A stretch of 43,644 bases of DNA, taken from positions 1-43,644 of the forward strand of contig CALWNP010000077.1 of assembly GCA_944382835.1 (NCBI GenBank), written 5' to 3'. The position numbers and the translations under genes were made by a program. A model generated the notes under the pieces. The model was not told the origin of the DNA, did not search any database, and saw nothing but the letters and a program-made list of their open reading frames with translations. The DNA comes from an uncultured Gemmiger sp. (GTDB lineage Bacteria > Bacillota > Clostridia > Oscillospirales > Ruminococcaceae). Numbering within the stretch: position 1 is the first letter of the stretch; every line of letters begins with the position of its first letter. Below are positions 23,071-31,176 of the stretch, piece by piece.

Positions 23071-23580
23071 TTGACCGGCGAAAAGCTCTCAGAAATCGGT
23101 TCGTCCCTTGTAAAGCGATTTGGCACCCGTGACCCGTTCCAGATTGCCAAGGCACTGGGAATCGAAGTCTTATACTGTGAGGATTTCGGTTCCCTCAAGG
23201 GAATGTATCGGGTGATCAAGCGCAACCGATTTATCTTTCTCAACAAAGATCTGAATGAAAGAATGCAGCGGATCGTCTGTGCTCACGAACTGGGCCACGA
23301 CCAGCTCCACCGCAAGCTGGCCCAGACCAACGCCCTGCACGAATTCATGCTGTATGACATGACAACCCGCCCCGAGTATGAGGCCAACATCGTGGCGGCC
23401 GAGATTCTCATCGACACCGACGAGCTGTTGGACTACATTTACAATTATCGCTATTCTGCCGAACAGATTGCCCGGGCGATGGATACCGATATCAATCTGG
23501 TCGCCCTGAAAATCGCCCATCTGACCGAGCTGGGCTATGATTTTCGCCCGGTGGACCATCGGAGCGATTTTCTCCGGTAA
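23071..23580 (+). CDS. ImmA/IrrE-family metallopeptidase
   Basis: 169 residues. Zinc-peptidase motif HELGH at residues 72-76 in VCAHELGHDQLHR, with the distal ligand in EYEANIVAAEIL, the typical arrangement of COG2856 (ImmA of ICEBs1, IrrE/PprI of Deinococcus). FLNKDLNERMQRIVCAHELG is family-typical. It starts with TTG at 23071, directed by a near-perfect GGAGGTGATCCC. It follows the XRE repressor by 66 bp in one operon. In known systems the peptidase cleaves the XRE repressor after DNA damage and frees a repair or mobile-element regulon. Confidence 0.9.
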   Translation: MTGEKLSEIGSSLVKRFGTRDPFQIAKALGIEVLYCEDFGSLKGMYRVIKRNRFIFLNKDLNERMQRIVCAHELGHDQLHRKLAQTNALHEFMLYDMTTRPEYEANIVAAEILIDTDELLDYIYNYRYSAEQIARAMDTDINLVALKIAHLTELGYDFRPVDHRSDFLR

Positions 23581-23698
23581 TCGCCGGGGCGGGCAGCCCT
23601 CCGGCTGTTGCCGCACAGGCGCACCCACCCGTCCGCCCGTGATCCGGAGGCCGTGGCTATTTTACATATTGTATTTTATATCCATTTATAACGTTTGG

Positions 23699-23704
23699 TA
23701 TAAT
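23699..23704 (+). promoter_or_regulatory. Extended -10 promoter of the Y-family polymerase gene
   Basis: TGGTATAAT with TATAAT at 23699-23704 and a weak -35 (TTATAT, 17 nt upstream). The AT-rich stretch 23660-23700 contains TTATATCCATTTATAA, an imperfect dyad. There is no TTCGTGT box, so the link to the XRE repressor is not shown by sequence. Confidence 0.55.
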
Positions 23705-23746
23705 CTGTATCATTCAACAACCGGCTGACAGGAGGCGTCCCGAAGC

Positions 23747-25255
23747 ATGAAACAGCGTGTCTATCTTGCGATTGATCTCAAAAGTTTCTATGCCTCGGTG
23801 GAATGCCGGGAACGGGGTCTCGACCCGTTGGACACCAATCTGGTGGTGGCCGACGAAAGCCGCACCGACAAGACCATCTGCCTTGCCGTCACCCCCTCCC
23901 TCAAGACCTACGGGATTCCCGGCCGGGCCCGGCTGTTTGAGGTCGTCCAGCAGGTCAAGGAGGCCAACCGGGGGCGTCTGCACGATGCACCCGGGCACCG
24001 TTTTTCCGGCAAGTCCTGTTTTCTCTCCGAGCTCAAGGCCAACCCGGCGCTGGAGATCGACTACCTGATCGCCCCGCCCCGGATGGCCTACTATATGCGG
24101 TACAGCGCCTCGATTTACAGCATCTATCTCAAATACATCGCCCCCGAGGACATCATCGTCTATTCCATCGACGAAGTCTTTATGGATGTCACCAATTACC
24201 TGCCCACCTACCAGCTCACCCCCCGGGAACTGGCCATGCGGATGATTCTGGATGTGCTGCACACAACGGGAATCACCGCCACCGCCGGCATCGGGACCAA
24301 TCTCTTCCTGGCCAAGGTCGCCATGGACGTGATGGCCAAGCACATCCCGGCCGACAAAAACGGGGTCCGCATCGCCGCTTTGGACGAGATGCGGTTCCGC
24401 CGGCATCTGTGGACCCACCAGCCCCTCACCGATTTCTGGCGGGTGGGTCCCGGATATGCCAAAAAGCTGGAGGAACACGGTATCTTCACCATGGGGGACA
24501 TCGCACGGACCTCGGTCACCAACGAAGACCTGCTCTACCGCCTGTTCGGCAAGAATGCCGAATTGCTCATCGACCACGCCTGGGGCTGGGAGCCCTGCAC
24601 CATCCAGGCGGTCAAGGCCTATCGCCCCCGGGACAACAGCCTGGGGTCCGGCCAGGTGCTGCACTGCCCCTATCCGGCAGAGAAGGCCCGGCTGGTGCTG
24701 CGGGAGATGGCGGAACTGCTGGCGCTGGACCTGGTGAGCAAGAAGCTGGTCACCAACCAGATCACCATCACGGTGGGCTTCGACAAGGAAAACCTGACCG
24801 ACCCCGACCGGCGTCAGCAATATCATGGGCCGGTGACCAAAGACCACTATGGACGGGCGGTGCCCAAGCACGCCCATGGGACGGAGAATCTGGGGGACTA
24901 TACCTCCTCCACCCACAAAATCCTGGAGGCCGCCACCAAGCTGTTTGACCGCGTGGTGGACAAGAATTTGCTGGTTCGCAGGCTCAACATTGTGGCCGGC
25001 CATGTGATTCCCGAGTCGGATCTGGCCAACCGCGCCGCTCCCTGTGAACAGCTGGACCTCTTCATCGACTATGCCGCCCTGGAGGCGAAACGGCGGGAAG
25101 AACAGGAGAAGCTGGCCAAGGAGCGAAAAATGCAGGAAGCCATGATCGCCATCAAGAAGCGGTTCGGCAAGAATGCCATTCTCAAGGGGATGAACCTGGA
25201 GGAAGGCGCCACCGCCAAAGATAGGAACGCACAAATCGGAGGACACAAAGCATGA
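23747..25255 (+). CDS. Y-family (DinB/UmuC-like) error-prone DNA polymerase
   Basis: 502 residues. Catalytic D10 in YLAIDLKSFYASVEC and D142-E143 in YSIDEVFMDV are intact. Palm/finger motifs TAGIGTNLFLAKVAMDVMAK and the helix-hairpin-helix WRVGPGYAKKLEEHGI are followed by the little-finger domain, and the beta-clamp motif QLDLF lies near residue 430. The size and the insertion in the palm match the Gram-positive UvrX/YqjW group. It copies past DNA lesions with low fidelity. AGGAGG lies 10 nt before the ATG. The stop overlaps the next gene by 4 bp (ATGA), so the YolD-like protein is co-translated. Confidence 0.93.
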   Translation: MKQRVYLAIDLKSFYASVECRERGLDPLDTNLVVADESRTDKTICLAVTPSLKTYGIPGRARLFEVVQQVKEANRGRLHDAPGHRFSGKSCFLSELKANPALEIDYLIAPPRMAYYMRYSASIYSIYLKYIAPEDIIVYSIDEVFMDVTNYLPTYQLTPRELAMRMILDVLHTTGITATAGIGTNLFLAKVAMDVMAKHIPADKNGVRIAALDEMRFRRHLWTHQPLTDFWRVGPGYAKKLEEHGIFTMGDIARTSVTNEDLLYRLFGKNAELLIDHAWGWEPCTIQAVKAYRPRDNSLGSGQVLHCPYPAEKARLVLREMAELLALDLVSKKLVTNQITITVGFDKENLTDPDRRQQYHGPVTKDHYGRAVPKHAHGTENLGDYTSSTHKILEAATKLFDRVVDKNLLVRRLNIVAGHVIPESDLANRAAPCEQLDLFIDYAALEAKRREEQEKLAKERKMQEAMIAIKKRFGKNAILKGMNLEEGATAKDRNAQIGGHKA

Positions 25256-25686
25256 AAGGGCCTTATGATGACATCATCCATCTCCCCCACCATGTTTCTC
25301 CCAAGCGGCCGCCCATGCCGATGGAGGACCGGGCTGCCCAGTTCTCCCCCTTTGCCGCCCTCACCGGATACGATTCCACCATCCGGGAGACCGCCCGGCT
25401 CACCGACCGCAAAATCGAGCTGAGCGACGACGCCAAGGCCGTTCTGGACGCCAAGATGGGCTGGATCCGGAGTCAGCTTTCCGCCCGGCCCACCGTGACC
25501 ATCGTCTATTTTGTTCCGGATGGGTCCAAAGAAGGTGGCGCCTACCGGACCCTTACCGGGCAGGTCAAGCAAATCCGGGATCTGGAACGCCTCCTCGTCC
25601 TGACCGACGGCACCAAGATCTCCTTTGAAGATGTACTGGATCTGCAGGGGGAGGATCTGCCGGACACCGATCTTCCGGACGCTTGA
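25252..25686 (+). CDS. YolD-like protein
   Basis: 144 residues. The opening YDDIIHLPHHVSPKRPPMPM, then EDRAAQFSPFAALTGYD, is the usual start of YolD-like proteins coupled to clostridial Y-family polymerases. The C-terminal half (VTIVYFVPDGSKEGGAYRTL, VKQIRDLERLLVLTDGTKIS) has the YolD WYL-like fold. The 4-bp overlap with the polymerase is the classic gene pairing. In other bacteria YolD/UmuD-like partners modulate the polymerase, but the mechanism is not settled. Confidence 0.85.
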   Translation: MKGPYDDIIHLPHHVSPKRPPMPMEDRAAQFSPFAALTGYDSTIRETARLTDRKIELSDDAKAVLDAKMGWIRSQLSARPTVTIVYFVPDGSKEGGAYRTLTGQVKQIRDLERLLVLTDGTKISFEDVLDLQGEDLPDTDLPDA

Positions 25687-25726
25687 ACCGACAACACCGA
25701 TTTTTCCAATACAAGGTGGTGCGAGC

Positions 25727-26038
25727 ATGGATGTGCTGGGAAGACTGCGTGGGCTTTTGCAGGAGCGCGGCTGGTCGGAGTATCGGCTGGCACAGGTATC
25801 CGGTTTGAATGAGTCCACAATCTCCAACATCTATCGCCGAAACACACTGCCGACCATCGCAACACTGGAAGCCATCTGTCAGGCCTTTGGGATTACACTG
25901 TCTCAGTTCTTTGCCGAGGACGAGATGGTGGAAATGACACCCGATGTCAAAGAATTGCTGGATGCTTGGGTGCCCTTGACTTCGGAGCAAAAACGAACCG
26001 TCCTGTTGGTCGCCAAATCTTATCGAAAAGATTCATAA
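25727..26038 (+). CDS. Small XRE-family HTH protein
   Basis: 103 residues: LGRLRGLLQERGWSEYRLAQ then VSGLNESTISNIYRRNTLPT, IATLEAICQAFGITLSQFFA, a full Cro/C1 helix-turn-helix, and a short C-terminal helix with LTSEQKRTVLLVAKSY. AAGGTGG precedes ATG 25727. It lies 40 bp after the YolD-like gene on the same strand, so it may be the last gene of the polymerase operon and a second regulator of it. Confidence 0.85.
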   Translation: MDVLGRLRGLLQERGWSEYRLAQVSGLNESTISNIYRRNTLPTIATLEAICQAFGITLSQFFAEDEMVEMTPDVKELLDAWVPLTSEQKRTVLLVAKSYRKDS

Positions 26039-26102
26039 AGCAATTTTTCTGTTCTTTGCCGATCATCGACCATCATAACCCAGGTCAAGAATATAAGAAA
26101 AG

Positions 26103-26149
26103 CAAAGCAGCACCAGTCCGCTGATACTCAGGCAACTGGTGCTGCTTTG
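26103..26149. terminator. Bidirectional terminator
   Basis: CAAAGCAGCACCAGT (26103-26117) pairs with ACTGGTGCTGCTTTG (26135-26149). The T-rich side is on the minus strand (TTTTCTTAT), so it mainly ends the dipeptidase transcript. Confidence 0.8.
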
Positions 26150-26171
26150 TGTCTTATCGTCCTGTCTTCGA

Positions 26172-27632
26172 TCAGTTATCCCCTCTGTGATAACGGATCT
26201 TCATGTGTTCGGAGGCGTTTTTGAGAATCTGGGCAAGGGCTTTGTCCGATTCTTCCTTGACCATCTCGGCAATCTTGCGGTTGCCTTCCTTCAGGATCTC
26301 AACCGGCTCCCCCTGCCGGATCTTCTCATCGTACTCGTACAGAAGCTGCTGGCTGCGATTCATCACGGCATTCTGATACCGCTCGTCCAGGATCAGGGCA
26401 CTGCCGAACTGGGCGTCTGTCAGAGCGGCAATGAGCCGGCTGTGCCAGTAGATACTGTCTGTGGAGACGGTTTCGGTGGTCCCGCTGACGTACTTGGGGA
26501 ACTCGGTCACATTGGCGTAGACCGGGAAGCAGGCGGTGAAACCGCTGCCGCCCAGGGACAGCCACTCCACCCCCTGAATGGCCGCGGGCAGATCCCCGCG
26601 GATCTGCATGATGCCGCAGACATCGCTGTTGGGCACCCCGATGGTGCGGTACTTGCCCTTGCAAGCGGCGGTCTTGTCGTAGGGATTGTAGGGCGTCCCC
26701 TGGTAATAGGAGCCCAGCAGATACCGCACATCCTCCACCGTCACCTTGCGCTCCGGCACAAAGGACCAGGGGATGTCGTTGCTCTCCGGGGTGAAATCGG
26801 CGTTCTCCCCATCCCACTTGTAGGTCCGGGGCAGGAAATACCGGCTCATAAACCAGGCGCGGGGGGTGTTGTAAATATGGTCCGCGTCGGAATGGGAGCC
26901 GAAGGCCAGTCTCGGGTTGAACTCGGTACCCGTATCCAGCGCCAGATGGTACTTTTCCACGAACTCCTGCAAATCCCGGGAGCAAAGGTTTTCCTTCTGT
27001 GTCCCGTAGGCATCGGAAAAGTCGAAATGATCCAGACCAAACTGGTTGGGCATAACCACCACCCGGTCATCCGGCACCCGCCGGGCAATCCAGTGATGAC
27101 CGCCGATGGTTTCCAGCCACCAGACTTCGTCGGCATCCGCAAAGGCCATGCCGTTGGGTTCGTAAGTACCGTACTGCTCCAGCAGCGCGCCAGTGCGCAG
27201 CACCCCTTCCCGGGCAGAATGAATGTAGGGAAGCACCAGGGTCACCAGGTCCTCCTCGCCGATTCCGCCGGGGACCGCTTTGGTATTGCGGCCCTTCTTT
27301 TCCTGATACCGGACATAGGGGTCCGCGCCGATCACCCGGGCATTGCTGGTGATGGTCTCGGTGGCGGTCATGGCCACGTTGGCCTCGTTGATGCCGCAGG
27401 CCGGCCAGACGCCGTTGGACTTGTTTACGTTGGGGCAGTCGGTATAGCGCATAGCGTTTTCGGGGAGCTCCACCGTCAGGTGAGAGATCACCGTTTTGTA
27501 GGTGGCCGCCTTCTCCCGGGCCGGGTGAACCAAAAGGCGCTTGGCCTCAAATCCACCGTCATCGTTGCGGGCAATGATCGTCGAGCCGTCATGGCTGGCT
27601 TTCTTGCCCACCAAAATCGTGGTACAGGGCAT
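26172..27632 (-). CDS. pepD: C69-family dipeptidase (peptidase U34)
   Basis: 486 residues. The N-terminal MPCTTILVGKKASHDGSTII-ARNDD is diagnostic: after removal of MetPro or a short propeptide, Cys3 becomes the N-terminal nucleophile. The rest (EANVAMTATETITSNARVIG, GEEDLVTLVLPYIHSAREGV, DEVWWLETIGGHHWIARRVP, RAWFMSRYFLPRTYKWDGEN) matches the PepD/U34 family of Lactobacillus-type dipeptidases. No signal peptide, so cytoplasmic peptide breakdown. AAAAAGGAGAATC precedes the ATG at 27632. A TGCTATGAT -10 box is present upstream at about 27757. Confidence 0.93.
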   Translation of the reverse strand: MPCTTILVGKKASHDGSTIIARNDDGGFEAKRLLVHPAREKAATYKTVISHLTVELPENAMRYTDCPNVNKSNGVWPACGINEANVAMTATETITSNARVIGADPYVRYQEKKGRNTKAVPGGIGEEDLVTLVLPYIHSAREGVLRTGALLEQYGTYEPNGMAFADADEVWWLETIGGHHWIARRVPDDRVVVMPNQFGLDHFDFSDAYGTQKENLCSRDLQEFVEKYHLALDTGTEFNPRLAFGSHSDADHIYNTPRAWFMSRYFLPRTYKWDGENADFTPESNDIPWSFVPERKVTVEDVRYLLGSYYQGTPYNPYDKTAACKGKYRTIGVPNSDVCGIMQIRGDLPAAIQGVEWLSLGGSGFTACFPVYANVTEFPKYVSGTTETVSTDSIYWHSRLIAALTDAQFGSALILDERYQNAVMNRSQQLLYEYDEKIRQGEPVEILKEGNRKIAEMVKEESDKALAQILKNASEHMKIRYHRGDN

Positions 27633-27922
27633 ATGATTCTCCTTTTTATGTAGATCCGTTTTGCGTTGCGCACAGCTTTTCGCTGCACAGCAGACTTCTT
27701 ACACCTGGAAATCGACAAAAAAGATGCTTTTTCTTTCTTATTCGACTCACTTATCATAGCACGGACACTACGCTGTTTCCAGCCCCTGTTGTTTTTGAGG
27801 CATAACAATGCTCCCCCTATGAGAAACCGCGCTGAATGGCACGGTCACTCACAGGGGGAGCTGACCCGATTGTTTTGCAGCAATCCCTTTGGGATCCTTT
27901 TTATTTGGCGATCCCCGATTTG
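27633..27922. other. Intergenic stretch with dipeptidase promoter
   Basis: 290 bp without a convincing gene. The minus strand has extended -10 TGCTATGAT at about 27760-27752 with TGGAAA 17 nt upstream, suitable for the dipeptidase. The remainder contains only short imperfect hairpins (for example GGGATCC-type inverted bits around 27880-27900). Confidence 0.5.
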
Positions 27923-28891
27923 TCAGTTTCGTCTTGCCTTTTGCAAAACGCGATGGTAGATCGGCGACCCCGGTTCCGGGGTGGTCATGGGAATCAGCAG
28001 CCCGTCTTGGATCATTTGCTCAATCCGAAGTGCAATCCAGGCATCCCCGATTCCAAGCGAGTACTTTCCCAGGACCCGTCCGACCAGCTGTGCCTCCTTG
28101 AACTCGTCTTCCTGTTGCTCCAGTTCCCCCAGGATAAAGGAATCATACAGGGATTCCGGGACACTGACCAGCTGACCATTCAGCACAGCGCGGAGTGTTG
28201 CATTTTCTTTCTGGAGTTCTCTCCAGCGGTTTGCCAGGCTGAGGAGCAGATTGACGGGCAATCTCTTTCCCAATCCTGCCATTTCTCCAAAACGATACGG
28301 CTCGACCTCGCCCCAGCCGGTATATTGATGAATGATGCCATCCGGCCGTTCTTCCCACACCGGGAGCTCCACAAGAGTAACATCCAGCTTTTCCAATCCC
28401 AGGGGACGCAGCTGCTCCATGAGCCAATACAGTCCGCACACCGAATCCGGCTCACGACTGACCCATACCCGAAGGGGCTCCCCGTTTTGCACCCGTTCCA
28501 GCAAGGCGGCATAACTCTTGCGGGCAGTGTCGAGAAGATCCTTCACGACCTGAGAGGCAATGTCGGTATAAACGCTTGCCAGAAAAGAGAGTGCTTTATC
28601 CCGCTCTTCCCCGATTCCGGTCTCGGAAATGTGTCCAATCGACAAAGCCAGCGAAAGACTGATGATATCCTCCCGTTTGCCCTCAAAGGGTACGGCGTTT
28701 TCCCATCCGCGGCGTTCACGTTCTTCGGCTTCCCGCCGGAACTTTTCAATTTCTGCTTGGGAAACGGACACATCCTCTTCCCCGTCCTCGTTGGCGATGA
28801 TGACAGCGGTGGCGCCGCCCACCATGTGTTTATGCCCAATGGCCATCATCATCGCGCCCGCCGCGCTGTCACTGAATACAACTTCCAACAT
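27923..28891 (-). CDS. DUF1835/DUF3658 domain protein
   Basis: 322 residues. N-terminal MLEVVFSDSAAGAMMMAIGH is the DUF1835 signature (F-S-D-S-x-x-G). The middle has VWVSREPDSVCGLYWLMEQL, and the C-terminal third (LGKYSLGIGDAWIALRIEQM, GLLIPMTTPEPGSPIYHRVL) corresponds to DUF3658. Proteins with this architecture are common in Firmicutes and have no known biochemical role. GAAAGAGGTG lies before the ATG. The spacer to the antitoxin-like gene on the other strand carries a promoter for that gene. Confidence 0.8.
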   Translation of the reverse strand: MLEVVFSDSAAGAMMMAIGHKHMVGGATAVIIANEDGEEDVSVSQAEIEKFRREAEERERRGWENAVPFEGKREDIISLSLALSIGHISETGIGEERDKALSFLASVYTDIASQVVKDLLDTARKSYAALLERVQNGEPLRVWVSREPDSVCGLYWLMEQLRPLGLEKLDVTLVELPVWEERPDGIIHQYTGWGEVEPYRFGEMAGLGKRLPVNLLLSLANRWRELQKENATLRAVLNGQLVSVPESLYDSFILGELEQQEDEFKEAQLVGRVLGKYSLGIGDAWIALRIEQMIQDGLLIPMTTPEPGSPIYHRVLQKARRN

Positions 28892-28933
28892 GGCACACCT
28901 CTTTCTACCATCCCTAGGTCCATAGATTTTCCT

Positions 28934-28961
28934 TTGAACATCCTGTTTTTCCTGCTATACT
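28934..28961 (+). promoter_or_regulatory. Promoter of the antitoxin-like gene
   Basis: TTGAAC (28934-28939), 16 nt, and extended -10 TGCTATACT with TATACT at 28956-28961, just ahead of GGAAAGGAG. Confidence 0.6.
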
Positions 28962-28990
28962 GTGTACAAGAGCCGGAAAGGAGCATTCTT

Positions 28991-29146
28991 ATGCCTAACG
29001 TCAAGCCCATCTCGGATTTGAAAAACCACAATGGTGTCCTGCGGGATGTATCCAGGGACAAACCTGTATTTTTGACCCGCAATGGCAAAGCTTATGGCCA
29101 TAATGAACCGTATTCGGAGTTCCGAGCATCCCAGGACTTATCATAG
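28991..29146 (+). pseudogene. Truncated Phd/YefM-type antitoxin
   Basis: 51 residues starting MPNVKPISDLKNHNGVLRDV. The pattern PISDL-x-x-x-x-x-x-L-x-x-V and PVFLTRNGKA are the N-terminal half of a YefM/Phd antitoxin. After NGKAYGH the sequence loses similarity and ends in TAG; the normal G-x-x-Y-V-x-M-D continuation and C-terminal toxin-binding helix are absent. No RelE/ParE/Doc toxin gene is near. A good GGAAAGGAG ribosome site and promoter remain. Probably a decayed toxin-antitoxin relic at the edge of the acquired island. Confidence 0.65.
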
Positions 29147-29234
29147 GAAGTTCTGTAACTTCTGGGGCAAGTATGATGCCTGATCCTTACTTGGACCACT
29201 GGATCTTCGGGTTTCTCACCGAAAATGTCGGTGC

Positions 29235-29906
29235 TCAGTTTTCGGCTGATGTATCCGCATCGGCAATGTATTCGTGAACGGAACCGGTTTCCCGATCCAT
29301 TACATGATTTACCGAGATTTCCACTGCGGATCTGTCAAACGGCTTATGATACGCTTTTTCATACAAAGCAAAAGCTTCGCTGGGGACTTCTTCCCCGTAA
29401 CCCGAATACTTTTCTTTCACATAAATTTTGGAAATATCCCCCAGTTTCTTGACCTTTTTCCGCAATTCCTTAGCAAAAGACTTCCGGTTATCAAATCCCA
29501 CATAAAATACCGGTTCTTTGAATTCAGAATCTTCAAACAGCTCATCCGGGTTTTCCGTAAAAGTGTACCCGGTTTCTTCCTCTTCTTCCTCCTCTTCTTC
29601 GTCGTCATCGTATTCATCATACTCATCCATTTCGGGTTCTTCATACTCGATCAAATTTTTCAGCAGGTTGATGAGTTTGGCAACCGTTTCGGGGGTCTGC
29701 AGCTGTGTCACCAATTGTTTTACCAAGTCCTCATTATTCCAGGAGAAGTCATCGTCATAAAAAATAACCCGTCCCATATCCCCGTTGTCATCCTGTGGAG
29801 CCCGGAATGTGTAATTTAGATCCGAGCCATCTTTCAAAATTACCCCTACCGTAATGCAGTAACTACTGGAGCTGGAATTGGTTACAAAATCAGATCGAAA
29901 TTTCAT
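29235..29906 (-). CDS. Acidic protein with N-terminal FVTNSSSSS motif
   Basis: 223 residues beginning MKFRSDFVTNSSSSSY. The middle holds a very acidic stretch (about residues 89-111, mostly Asp/Glu with a run of nine or more Glu), and the C-terminal third is lysine-rich then hydrophilic (SFAKELRKKVKKLGDISKIY). No known domain. The N-terminus K-F-x-x-D-F-V-T-N-S-S-S-S-S recurs, as I remember, in otherwise unrelated hypothetical proteins of Firmicutes, which suggests a recognition or modification tag. The start overlaps the stop of the radical SAM gene (ATGA), with AAGGAGTC as ribosome site, so the two are made together. It is a plausible substrate of that enzyme. Confidence 0.75.
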   Translation of the reverse strand: MKFRSDFVTNSSSSSYCITVGVILKDGSDLNYTFRAPQDDNGDMGRVIFYDDDFSWNNEDLVKQLVTQLQTPETVAKLINLLKNLIEYEEPEMDEYDEYDDDEEEEEEEEETGYTFTENPDELFEDSEFKEPVFYVGFDNRKSFAKELRKKVKKLGDISKIYVKEKYSGYGEEVPSEAFALYEKAYHKPFDRSAVEISVNHVMDRETGSVHEYIADADTSAEN

Positions 29907-31003
29907 ATGTAAGACTCCTTATCTTTGGCATATGGCTGCCTTTCTTTTTTCTGGCAGAGCACAACTTCCGGCATCAGAGGACATCCACCCATACACACAT
30001 CTCTTTGCGAACAATGAGAACAACTGTTGCGCAAAGAGGCGCGGAATGCTTCAAATGTGCCACTGTTCCACACTTCTCGAATATTGTGCTCGCGCAGGGA
30101 TACTGCAAACCGCCCGGTCTGGTCGAAACTACAGGGCATCATCATTAAATCCGCACTGATATAACAAGAGAATCGTCCGCCCTCGCAGGTATCCAACGAT
30201 TGTCGGGTCACCCGTCGGCAAAAATTCACAATACCGGGCACCGTGCAACTGTCTACACCGACTTTGTATGGTGTATCGGGTCTGTCAAGATATCGGAAAA
30301 ATTGTGCCACACGAGGATCCTCGGGGGAAAGGACATTTTCTCGGCTACCCAACCCAACCGGTTTATGCAGTAAAAAGACAACGGCATTGATCCCGTCAGG
30401 GAACGATTTCTTTTCCAGTCGGTCCAATGCTTCATCAATGGAATTGTTACCCAAGACATAGTGGATGTTGGTCTTGACTCCCGCCTGCAACAACAGGTCA
30501 ATAGCATGCAGGGTATAAGGACTGCGATACCAGCTTACGGCAACTGCGCCGCAGTACTGTTTGCAGAGTAGGGCCAGCGCTGGGGTCATTCCATATCCGG
30601 AAGTCGTAAAATTGGGGACAATGTCATTTTCACGGCAAATTCGCAAGAGAGTTTCAAATTGTTCGTGCTGATCCGGATCTCCTCGTCCTCCCAGCGCAAA
30701 CTGATTAACTCTATGTCGACATTGCTGTGCGATCCAGCGAAAATCCTCCACAGACATATTGGGTTGATCCACAGTCAAACCACTCTGATAGCATCCGATT
30801 CCCGCCTTGACGCACAGCCCTGTTTTGCCGTGAAGGCAATGCCCCATAACGCCAACATCAATGAGATGAGGAAACGATGCCATAAACGGATCCTTCCCGG
30901 TATCCTTGCCGTCTTTTAGGATTCCCGACCTCACATAGGCTCCTGTTTTCGGGTCGAAAGCCGAGACAAAATGGTATTTTTTATCATGCAGTATATAAGC
31001 CAT
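29903..31003 (-). CDS. Radical SAM/SPASM domain protein
   Basis: 366 residues. The core has HLIDVGVMGHCLHGKTGLC then VKAGIGCYQSG, giving cysteines 56, 64 and 71 in C-x7-C-x6-C spacing instead of the classic C-x3-C-x2-C. Next come FALGGRGDPDQHEQF (the SAM-binding GGE-like element), and CEGGRFSCYISADLMMMPCS and CSHCSQRDVCMGGCPL ending at Cys350, a SPASM auxiliary Fe-S cluster region. SPASM enzymes often modify peptides or proteins. Start at 31003 with AAAGAGGAA; the stop overlaps the start of the SSSSS-motif protein. It is the penultimate gene of the Druantia-like operon. Confidence 0.85.
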   Translation of the reverse strand: MAYILHDKKYHFVSAFDPKTGAYVRSGILKDGKDTGKDPFMASFPHLIDVGVMGHCLHGKTGLCVKAGIGCYQSGLTVDQPNMSVEDFRWIAQQCRHRVNQFALGGRGDPDQHEQFETLLRICRENDIVPNFTTSGYGMTPALALLCKQYCGAVAVSWYRSPYTLHAIDLLLQAGVKTNIHYVLGNNSIDEALDRLEKKSFPDGINAVVFLLHKPVGLGSRENVLSPEDPRVAQFFRYLDRPDTPYKVGVDSCTVPGIVNFCRRVTRQSLDTCEGGRFSCYISADLMMMPCSFDQTGRFAVSLREHNIREVWNSGTFEAFRASLRNSCSHCSQRDVCMGGCPLMPEVVLCQKKERQPYAKDKESYI

Positions 31004-31060
31004 CTGAATTCCTCTTTGGCTGGTTGCCTTCCTATCCAAACCACATCCGGAAAAGTCCTG

Positions 31061-31129
31061 TCACTTATGGCCAAAGTGCAACCACCAAATCCAAAACAAC
31101 AGGAAGATTCCTCCAAAAATCAAAATCAT
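31061..31129 (-). CDS. Possible 22-aa membrane micropeptide
   Basis: Between the 200-aa gene and the radical SAM gene a short frame reads MILIFGGIFLLFWIWWLHFG then HK and TGA. It is one perfect transmembrane segment with a basic end, 9 nt after GGTGA. It fills most of an otherwise empty 173-bp gap in a tightly packed operon. Coding cannot be proven from one sequence. Confidence 0.3.
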   Translation of the reverse strand: MILIFGGIFLLFWIWWLHFGHK

Positions 31130-31176
31130 ATAATATCTTCACCGGATCCTGTGGCGTTTGAAATAAACAGACGTGT

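Noticed and set aside
27836-28990. Long plus-strand frame ending in the antitoxin relic
   Set aside because: It is antisense to the DUF1835 gene; a promoter and ribosome site directly before 28991 define the real start.
29560-29640. TTC/TCT-rich tract as a microsatellite or triplex element
   Set aside because: It is the complement of Glu/Asp codons in the acidic protein (GAA/GAG/GAT mixture), not an exact repeat.
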